33,846 bases of DNA from a virus. The stretch spans positions 1 to 33,846 of the IMG/VR virus record IMGVR_UViG_3300027971_000138; one strand, written 5' to 3'. A model generated the notes under the pieces. The model was given only the letters and a program-made list of their open reading frames with translations, had not been told where the DNA came from and did no database searches. The position numbers were made by a program, and so were the translations under genes. Shown here one piece after another: positions 15,469 through 19,680 of the stretch. Every line of letters begins with the position of its first letter. The first letter of the stretch is position 1.

Positions 15469-15555
15469 TTAACCTTTCTTAGATTTTTTAGATTTTTTGT
15501 GGCCTTGCTTGTGGTAGCGACCAGGACCACGTTTAGTTGTTGAAGGATTACGCAT
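15469..15555 (-). CDS. 28-aa very basic peptide
   Basis: Reads from ATG 15555 to TAA 15469. Twelve of 28 residues are Lys or Arg, with Gly and His (RGPGRYHKQGHKKSKKSKKG), so it should bind nucleic acid or acidic partners. AGAGG is seven bases upstream. The start overlaps the end of the 53-aa gene and the stop is 2 nt from the Api92-like start, all consistent with a real member of the operon. Confidence 0.55.
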   Translation of the reverse strand: MRNPSTTKRGPGRYHKQGHKKSKKSKKG

Positions 15556-15709
15556 TGAGTGCCTCTCTGAGTTGAGTGAATTCTTTAATTTGAGCTACTG
15601 ATAGTTCAGTAGGTTCTTCAGTACTGGCAAAAGGGTCGGGGATAATAACCTCAACCAGTACATCGTCATAGTCATTTGTTTCTATCGTCCAGTACTTAGT
15701 AATCGTCAT
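15548..15709 (-). CDS. Acidic small protein, 53 aa
   Basis: ATG at 15709, TAA at 15548. The product begins MTITKYWTIETNDYDDVLVE, with two short strands, then a helix (LSVAQIKEFTQLREAL). It overlaps the upstream gene by 14 nt and the downstream basic peptide by 8 nt. No family recognised. Confidence 0.55.
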   Translation of the reverse strand: MTITKYWTIETNDYDDVLVEVIIPDPFASTEEPTELSVAQIKEFTQLREALNA

Positions 15710-15902
15710 TCTCTATCGATCCGTCATAGAACCAATCAAGGTAAGCATGAATGCCGTTACGAAACACATGACCATGTATGTGTGTCTCTTCTGCTAAAAC
15801 TGGCTCTTCCAAACCAGCATCTTCCAATGAGATCATCTCTACTTTGCCACTATCTTCCCATTGCATCTCATCAACTAAATCTAACTGTTTATCTAAATTC
15901 AT
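15696..15902 (-). CDS. Acidic hypothetical protein, 68 aa
   Basis: AGGAG lies eight bases before ATG 15902, a strong ribosome binding site. The product is acidic throughout, with an aromatic C-terminal end (AYLDWFYDGSIENDDY). No motif recognised. It is the first gene after the structured intergenic region 15936-16043, so that RNA forms its 5' leader. Confidence 0.62.
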   Translation of the reverse strand: MNLDKQLDLVDEMQWEDSGKVEMISLEDAGLEEPVLAEETHIHGHVFRNGIHAYLDWFYDGSIENDDY

Positions 15903-15935
15903 AGCTAACTCCTATTGAGTAAAACAAAGGGCGAA

Positions 15936-16043
15936 GCCGATCTGCCCCCGCTTAAGGCGGGCAGTCGGCAAGTCCCGCTTATCTATCCAAGCGAAGGCTA
16001 AGCAAGCAAGTGCCAACGTAGTTGGCGCACAGCTTGCCAGCCT
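15936..16043 (-). ncRNA. GC-rich intergenic stretch with three hairpins
   Basis: This AT-rich genome has a GC-rich gap here with consecutive hairpins: 15936-15969 (GCCGA and CTGCCC pairing with GGGCAG and TCGGC, one bulged T); 15976-15993 (CGCTT/AAGCG); and an extended one at 15995-16043 (AGGCT/AGCCT, GCAAG/CTTGC, GCCAAC/GTTGGC around a GTA loop). No ORF of note exists. In the - transcript it separates the zinc-finger gene from the 68-aa gene. An RNase III-type processing site or a small stable RNA are possible readings. Strand is set by the operon; the stems are symmetric. Confidence 0.45.
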
Positions 16044-16054
16044 GAGCGTACTAA

Positions 16055-16270
16055 TCATTGCTTCTTAGCCCACTCTTCATACTCACCAACGTGATCAAGA
16101 ATCATCTGTTCTTGGTCACTTGGATACATATCTTTGAAGGCTACAAAGTGGTACTCACTACAACAATGGGTCTTCCCACCCTTCTCTGTTGTGCAATAGC
16201 AACAGTACAGGGTTGGAGATTTTATTAGTTCTTCACGAACTTCTTCTCTGTAAGATTTCATCTTAGTCAT
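16055..16270 (-). CDS. Cys-rich zinc-binding small protein, 71 aa
   Basis: Residues 23-41 carry CCYC...HCC...H (Cys23, 24, 26, 36, 37 with His35 and His41), consistent with a small zinc site. The N-terminus is basic and helical and the C-terminus acidic (HVGEYEEWAKKQ). ATG 16270 overlaps the upstream stop; ATG 16261 is an alternative. Function unknown. Confidence 0.62.
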   Translation of the reverse strand: MTKMKSYREEVREELIKSPTLYCCYCTTEKGGKTHCCSEYHFVAFKDMYPSDQEQMILDHVGEYEEWAKKQ

Positions 16271-16479
16271 GTGGTTACCTTGGGATTTAGTTGAGATAAA
16301 ACTGACCTGTCAGTGACAAGCATGTAGTTGCTTTTATTCATAGGAACAATGGTGTGCTTAACTTGTCTAGCAAGTTCTTCACCACAAGCAGCACACGTTG
16401 GACGTAATGCTCTAGCTCTTTGTGGTTCAACACGCACTGCATAGCAGTGAGTACATATAGGTAAATAGCGTTCATTCAT
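16267..16479 (-). CDS. Zinc-ribbon protein, 70 aa
   Basis: Two CxxC pairs, CTHC (Cys9, Cys12) and CAAC (Cys29, Cys32), separated by 16 residues, form a standard four-Cys zinc ribbon. The segment between them is Arg-rich (RVEPQRARALR), which suits nucleic-acid contact. It overlaps the next gene by ATGA. It could be a small transcription or replication factor; no family is recognised. Confidence 0.65.
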   Translation of the reverse strand: MNERYLPICTHCYAVRVEPQRARALRPTCAACGEELARQVKHTIVPMNKSNYMLVTDRSVLSQLNPKVTT

Positions 16480-16489
16480 GAGTTAACTT

Positions 16490-16771
16490 TCAATAGATAG
16501 TTCTATCTGCATCCCATTTATCAGCGACATAACGGGTTGATATGAATTTGTTACTAGGAACATTGACAGGCTCATCCAGTGAGCTTATGAGTTCAGACCA
16601 CTGTTCTTTAGTCAGAACATCCAGTCTGGTTTTCAAAGCCTCAGTTAATTTGTACTGTGAGAGAGAGTGTTCTACACAACGACATCCATGAAACCACTCC
16701 GCATCAGTGATGCCATCAGTCATAGGTCGTACAACGACCTTGCCATCAAAATGTATAGCGTGATACATCAT
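16490..16771 (-). CDS. Hypothetical protein, 93 aa
   Basis: Two adjacent ATGs (16771 and 16768) are possible starts, and the ribosome binding site is weak. The start lies inside the region coupled to the 46-aa gene. The product mixes strands and helices (YHAIHFDGKVVVRP, then GCRCVEHSLSQ). No family recognised. Confidence 0.6.
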   Translation of the reverse strand: MMYHAIHFDGKVVVRPMTDGITDAEWFHGCRCVEHSLSQYKLTEALKTRLDVLTKEQWSELISSLDEPVNVPSNKFISTRYVADKWDADRTIY

Positions 16772-16775
16772 GTGA

Positions 16776-16916
16776 TTACCAGAGGTAGATTACAAATGGA
16801 ACTGTTACAGCAGCTGCCATAACTACACAGGCTAAGTAGTCCTTCCAGGTGTAGTCGTACTTGATAGCATCCAGTTTCTGCTGAAAGATATTAGTAACAT
16901 CGTAGTGTTTACGCAT
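16776..16916 (-). CDS. 46-aa membrane peptide
   Basis: ATG 16916 with GGAG seven bases upstream, TAA at 16776. Residues 1-26 are charged, and 27-46 (YLACVVMAAAVTVPFVIYLW) form one hydrophobic segment running to the C-terminus, so it is likely tail-anchored in the inner membrane. It is the first gene after the strong terminator at 16940-16973, so it needs read-through or its own promoter. Confidence 0.6.
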   Translation of the reverse strand: MRKHYDVTNIFQQKLDAIKYDYTWKDYLACVVMAAAVTVPFVIYLW

Positions 16917-16939
16917 AGTGATCTCCAAGAGTTATGAAC

Positions 16940-16973
16940 AAAAAAAAAGGTAGTAGATTTAACTACTACCTTT
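16940..16973 (-). terminator. Strong intrinsic terminator
   Basis: Read leftward, GGTAGTAG pairs with CTACTACC (8 bp, extended to 11 by A-T pairs), loop TTAAAT, followed by nine T. It ends the transcript of the first early gene (16983-17198) and could act as a partial stop that lowers expression of the rest of the early arm. Confidence 0.85.
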
Positions 16974-16982
16974 GATTTAAGG

Positions 16983-17198
16983 TTAAGCACGAGCGAGTGC
17001 ATCAGCCTTGAGTTGAGTACGCAATGTCTTGAGAGCATTGAGTGCGTCACGAACCTCGTTTTGACGAGGATTGTCGTATTTCTCCATACTCCAAAGAGCG
17101 TTAGAGAGTAACTGCTGTGCCAAATAGATCTGCAAACCTGCTGGTTTGTGCTCTACGAGACTGTTGAAAGCGTTGAAATCGAATTTACTTTGAGACAT
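16983..17198 (-). CDS. First early-arm gene, helical protein, 71 aa
   Basis: I chose ATG 17198 because AAAGGA lies upstream and the protein then begins MSQSKFDFNAFNSLV; the frame extends to 17249 without a better start. It is helical throughout, with Ala/Leu repeats (VRDALNALKTLRTQL). No family recognised, though the FNAFNS start is loosely phasin-like. It lies alone between the control region and a strong terminator, so it is probably the most highly transcribed early gene. A 32-aa ORF on the other strand at 17426 encodes a similar N-terminus. Confidence 0.68.
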   Translation of the reverse strand: MSQSKFDFNAFNSLVEHKPAGLQIYLAQQLLSNALWSMEKYDNPRQNEVRDALNALKTLRTQLKADALARA

Positions 17199-17226
17199 TT
17201 TGTTTCCTTTGTTTCGTTGATAAAGC

Positions 17227-17267
17227 GAGGGGGTTTTCATCCCCCTCACAAAAGAGGGGGTGAAAAC
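17227..17267 (-). promoter_or_regulatory. Leader with mutually exclusive hairpins
   Basis: Three blocks, GAGGGGG (17227-17233), CCCCCTC (17241-17247) and GAGGGGG (17254-17260), can pair in only one of two ways. The longer hairpin uses 17233-17247 with 17254-17267, 14 bp with one bulged T. It lies 29-70 nt upstream of the start of the 71-aa early gene. The layout resembles an attenuator, but no U tract follows, so it may act on translation or RNA stability. Confidence 0.4.
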
Positions 17268-17314
17268 TTCCGAGCCAACGGAACCCAGTCCGACCCGCGA
17301 ACACTACACAACTA

Positions 17315-17365
17315 CCCCACGCTTGACACATGACAGGTTCCGCTTTAGCGGGTTCTGGCGTGGGG
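17315..17365. other. GC-rich stem-loop
   Basis: CCCCACGC (17315-17322) pairs perfectly with GCGTGGGG (17358-17365), enclosing a second hairpin CCGC-TTTA-GCGG (17340-17351). A further small hairpin CTGCG/CGCAG lies at 17398-17414. The acceptor-like outer stem suggested a tRNA, but no T-loop or anticodon arm fits. It could be an origin element or a structured leader. Confidence 0.4.
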
Positions 17366-17425
17366 CATGCTACGCAGTAGCCAACGCCAACCACAGACTG
17401 CGGGGCGGGCGCAGTAGGAATCACA

Positions 17426-17524
17426 ATGTCACACAGTCAATTCTTCAACGCATTCGACTCACAAGTGGCACTAACCAGCCTACAAACCTATACCAAACAA
17501 TGGCTGTTATGTAGGTTTAGATAG
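17426..17524 (+). CDS. 32-aa ORF resembling the N-terminus of the divergent early gene
   Basis: ATG 17426 with AGGA about six bases upstream, TAG at 17522-17524. The product begins MSHSQFFNAFDSQV and continues with SLQTYTKQWLL. The early protein encoded at 17198 on the other strand begins MSQSKFDFNAFNSLV and continues with GLQIYLAQQLL. The shared spacing (MS.S.F.FNAF.S.V, then LQ.Y...Q.LL) suggests an old duplication that has lost its C-terminal half. It may be a remnant or a short functional peptide. Confidence 0.42.
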   Translation: MSHSQFFNAFDSQVALTSLQTYTKQWLLCRFR

Positions 17525-17590
17525 GTACTACAACAGTAACATAGGGGGCTGTATAAGTTGTTGATATATATAGCTGCTTAATAACACAGT

Positions 17591-17621
17591 AGTATAAAGT
17601 CCTAGTTAGTGAGCACTAACT
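17591..17621 (-). promoter_or_regulatory. Palindrome over a possible leftward promoter
   Basis: AGTTAGTG-AG-CACTAACT (17604-17621) is a perfect dyad. On the - strand TATACT (17596-17591) lies 17 nt from TTAGTG (17619-17614), a fair -10 with a poor -35 inside the dyad. A repressor or activator site controlling the early arm is one reading; a hairpin in the + transcript just before a strong Shine-Dalgarno is the other. Confidence 0.28.
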
Positions 17622-17642
17622 TAACTATAAGGAGGTGCTGTT

Positions 17643-17672
17643 ATGCTGTTTAGCCTAGGTTTATTAGTTTAG
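17643..17672 (+). CDS. 9-codon ORF with near-perfect Shine-Dalgarno
   Basis: TAAGGAGGTG (17628-17637), almost fully complementary to the 3' end of 16S rRNA, sits at ideal distance before ATG 17643. The ORF codes for MLFSLGLLV and stops at TAG 17670-17672. It could be a leader peptide, a hydrophobic micropeptide or a decayed gene start. Confidence 0.35.
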   Translation: MLFSLGLLV

Positions 17673-17715
17673 TAAGGGTAGGAGGGGGAAATTATATTTT
17701 TCTTAATTATTACTT

Positions 17716-17951
17716 ATGGCAACTTATAACGCTGCTGTAGCTTTTTAAACAAGAGGGGGTTAGTCTTTAAACATGCTCGTTCTTACAGAACTCGCATCAA
17801 ACAATATGGGGGATATATACCTGAACCTAAGAAAGAAAACAGTAAAAGAAAGAAGCACTCAGTGTCCTGTTTTACAAAATACCTGTCAAGTCCACTGAAA
17901 GTATTCATTGATATATATCTCTACCCCTGTAGACAAATATTGAGAGGATGA
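17716..17951 (+). pseudogene. Frame-interrupted ORF (78 codons if joined)
   Basis: ATG 17716 opens MATYNAAVAF and stops at TAA 17746, inside TTTTTAAAC. The -1 frame is open from 17731 to TGA 17949 and reads on as LNKRGLVFKHARSYRTRIKQ and 48 further residues, basic at first and ending in a hydrophobic-aromatic part (VFIDIYLYPC), with no start codon of its own. One extra T in the T5 run (17742-17746) would join both. It may be a decayed gene, a sequence error or a -1 frameshift. There is no convincing ribosome binding site and no recognised family. Confidence 0.32.
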
Positions 17952-17957
17952 TATAGT
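17930..17957 (+). promoter_or_regulatory. Sigma70-like promoter candidate for the late arm
   Basis: TAGACA (17930-17935), a 16-nt spacer, then TATAGT (17952-17957); each hexamer matches the consensus at 5 of 6 positions. Transcription would start near 17964, about 90 nt before the first late-arm gene at 18054. The downstream leader has AGTCC/GGACT pairing potential. Confidence 0.5.
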
Positions 17958-18053
17958 GCAGTCCGTAGGGAAAACAGATACTAGTCTAAAGGATTGGACT
18001 CCTGGGTAGAACTGGTGTAATGTGCGAGTACCTACACTAACATGGAGGTAACT

Positions 18054-18347
18054 ATGGCTACAGGTAAAAAGAGTACTGGTGGAAAAAGCAGTGGAGGAAA
18101 GAGTCCAGCTTGGCAACGTAAAGAAGGCAAGTCCCCTTCGGGTGGACTAAATGCTAAAGGCAGAGCTTCTTACAATGCTGCTAACCCTGGTAAGCCAGGT
18201 TTAAAAGCTCCTCAACCTGAAGGTGGTTCTAGGAGAGATTCTTTCTGTGCTCGTATGGGTGGTATGAAGAAGAAACTTACTTCTGCTAAGACAGCCAATG
18301 ATCCCAACAGCAGAATTAATAAAGCCCTTCGTGCTTGGAATTGTTAA
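18054..18347 (+). CDS. Basic Gly/Ser/Lys-rich phage protein, 97 aa
   Basis: Start at ATG 18054, with GGAGG six bases upstream; the ATG at 18042 is part of that ribosome binding site. The first 40 residues are Lys/Gly/Ser-rich, followed by a conserved-looking block with GGLNAKGRASYNAANPGKPG, then GGSRRDSFCARMGGM. I have the impression that this block recurs in phages, but I assign no function. It starts the packaging operon and may bind DNA. Confidence 0.72.
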   Translation: MATGKKSTGGKSSGGKSPAWQRKEGKSPSGGLNAKGRASYNAANPGKPGLKAPQPEGGSRRDSFCARMGGMKKKLTSAKTANDPNSRINKALRAWNC

Positions 18348-18348
18348 T

Positions 18349-18531
18349 ATGGCAACCAAATCTACTGTCAATGCTGCTGGTAACTACACAAAGCCTAGTC
18401 TTCGTAAGAGGATTGTGTCTCAGGTGAAAGCTGCTGCAACTCAAGGTACGGGTGCTGGACAATGGTCAGCTCGTAAAGCTCAGCTTGTTGCTAAGAAATA
18501 CAAAGCAGCAGGTGGAGGATACAAAAGTTGA
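18349..18531 (+). CDS. Basic small protein, 60 aa
   Basis: ATG 18349 lies 1 nt after the previous stop. The product begins MATKSTVNAAGNYTKPSLRK and ends in AGQWSARKAQLVAKKYKAAG plus a Gly/Tyr/Lys tail. Its composition (Lys, Arg, Ala, Gly) fits a nucleic-acid-binding protein. The QWSARKAQ...YK.AGGGY pattern looks familiar from phage small proteins of unknown role. The open frame extends to 18298, but that start is inside the previous gene. Confidence 0.7.
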   Translation: MATKSTVNAAGNYTKPSLRKRIVSQVKAAATQGTGAGQWSARKAQLVAKKYKAAGGGYKS

Positions 18532-18761
18532 AAGCTCCTCAGAAATCCCTAAAAGACTGGGGTGACCAAAAGTGGCGTACTAAGTCGGGTAAACCCTCAT
18601 CTAAAACTGGGGAGAGATACTTACCTGAGAAGGCAATTAAGTCTCTAACTTCTGCTGAATATGCAGCCACAACCAAAGCAAAAAGAGCAGGTAAAGCGGC
18701 TGGTAAGCAATTCGTTGCTCAACCAAAAGCAATAGCAAAGAAAACAGCGAGTTACAGATGA
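18528..18761 (+). CDS. Basic small protein, 77 aa
   Basis: Starts at TTG 18528, overlapping the previous stop, with GGAGG nine bases upstream. It is strongly basic, with motifs SLKDWGDQKWRTKSGKPSS, GERYLPEKAIKSL and SAEYAATTKAKR. The layout (W..QKWRT.SGK, YLP.KA..SL) looks like a conserved viral small-protein family. It may coat or condense DNA near packaging; this is inferred from charge and position. Confidence 0.7.
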   Translation: MKAPQKSLKDWGDQKWRTKSGKPSSKTGERYLPEKAIKSLTSAEYAATTKAKRAGKAAGKQFVAQPKAIAKKTASYR

Positions 18762-18967
18762 CCATAGCAAGCCATATCCAAAAGCAACTCGATATTAGTG
18801 AACAACTATTTGAGATGATGAGACGCGACCACAAGGAGCGTATGAGTCAAGTACTAGTTTGGGCTGATATGAATGAGAGCCTAATGCACAAACTACAAGA
18901 GCGGGATAAAGAAATAGAACGCTTAAGAGGTCTTTTACAAGCACACGAAACTGCGGAGAAACTCTAA
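18758..18967 (+). CDS. Coiled-coil protein, 69 aa
   Basis: Overlaps the previous gene by 4 nt (ATGA). The whole product is one amphipathic, charged helix with Leu/Met heptads (LMHKLQERDKEIERLRGLLQ), so it is probably a coiled-coil dimer. It sits among small basic genes upstream of the terminase. Function unknown. Confidence 0.65.
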   Translation: MTIASHIQKQLDISEQLFEMMRRDHKERMSQVLVWADMNESLMHKLQERDKEIERLRGLLQAHETAEKL

Positions 18968-19146
18968 TGGCTAAAGAAAACTGGATTGCTAAAGCAACTA
19001 AGAACAAAGGTGGTCTTCATCGTAGTCTTGGCATACCCCTAGGTACAAAGATACCAGGTCCCAAGATAGCTGCTGCTGTTAAAAAGGGTGGGAAAGTTGG
19101 TAGACAAGCAAGATTAGCACAAACCCTAGCTAAAATGCGTAAATAA
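18967..19146 (+). CDS. Basic small protein, 59 aa
   Basis: ATG 18967 shares one base with the previous stop (TAATG) and TAA is at 19144-19146. It begins MAKENWIAKATKNKGGLHRS and continues with LGIPLGTKIP and a Lys/Arg/Ala-rich end. This layout (GGLHR.LG.P.G..IP) recurs in phage small proteins placed before terminase genes. It is probably a nucleic-acid-associated factor; no activity is known to me. Confidence 0.68.
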   Translation: MAKENWIAKATKNKGGLHRSLGIPLGTKIPGPKIAAAVKKGGKVGRQARLAQTLAKMRK

Positions 19147-19155
19147 TAAGCACCT

Positions 19156-19680
19156 ATGCGTAGAAAAACATCTCACGATAAGCGATATAAGAAGTCCCAC
19201 TGGACTCAGAACCAAAAACTACAGGCTGTCAGCACATATCTGATGCTTGGCAACATGGCTGAGACAGCTGTTGTTACGGGTATACCCTTAGCTACCCTAA
19301 AAATTTGGAAAGTAACCGATTGGTTTAAAGAATATTGCCTACAACTTCAGTCTGAAGATGTTCAACAGATGGATTCCAACCTCAAAAGGGTTATAACCAA
19401 AGCTCTTAAGGCTACAGAAGATAGATTAGATCTTGGTGATGCTCAATTTGACCAAAAAACTGGAGAAATTATCCGTATTCCAGTCAAAGCTCACGTAGCT
19501 TTGAAGATTTCTACAGAACTAATGACCAAACAACAGAAACTTTACGAGAATCCTGTTAGAGAAGAAGTAGAAAGAACGATTGATGAGCGTTTATTAAAGC
19601 TTTCTGAAGAGTTTGCTAGATTTGCTACCATGAAAAAGAACACTATAGATGTAGAGGCTAGAGTAATTGAGCAAACTTAA
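19156..19680 (+). CDS. Terminase small subunit-like protein
   Basis: 174 residues directly before the large terminase. The N-terminal part (residues 17-60) reads as a helix-turn-helix (NQKLQAVSTYLMLGNMAETA, then GIPLATLKIWK), as in TerS DNA-recognition domains. A long helical oligomerisation region follows and an acidic C-terminal region (EEVERTIDERLLKLSEEFAR). TerS proteins bind the packaging start site and load TerL. The assignment rests on the HTH and on position. Confidence 0.78.
   Translation: MRRKTSHDKRYKKSHWTQNQKLQAVSTYLMLGNMAETAVVTGIPLATLKIWKVTDWFKEYCLQLQSEDVQQMDSNLKRVITKALKATEDRLDLGDAQFDQKTGEIIRIPVKAHVALKISTELMTKQQKLYENPVREEVERTIDERLLKLSEEFARFATMKKNTIDVEARVIEQT

Larger units (their letters stand above)
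17199..18053. other. Divergent control region (no confident large gene)
   Basis: About 850 bp separates the - arm from the + arm. The left third (17200-17415) is GC-rich and full of dyads; the right part is AT-rich with promoter-like motifs. It holds competing hairpins, a palindrome, short ORFs and a frame-interrupted ORF listed separately. TTGATATATAT occurs twice, at 17561-17571 and 17908-17918. A replication origin here is plausible but unproven. Confidence 0.6.

Noticed and set aside
15936-16043. CRISPR array or tandem repeat
   Set aside because: The hairpins differ in sequence and there is no repeat-spacer periodicity anywhere in the window.
17315-17365. tRNA gene
   Set aside because: The outer 8-bp stem looks like an acceptor stem, but only 51 nt are enclosed and no anticodon arm or T-loop can be drawn.
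17185-17424. 79-codon open frame on the - strand in the control region
   Set aside because: It overlaps the ribosome binding site and start of the 71-aa early gene, runs through strong hairpins, and has a Pro/Ala/Cys composition unlike neighbouring genes, so it looks like a by-product of GC-rich sequence.
17260-17514. 84-codon open frame on the + strand in the control region
   Set aside because: GTG start with no properly spaced ribosome binding site, lies over the GC-rich dyads, and its translation has no domain-like pattern; the 32-aa ORF in another frame at 17426 has better support.
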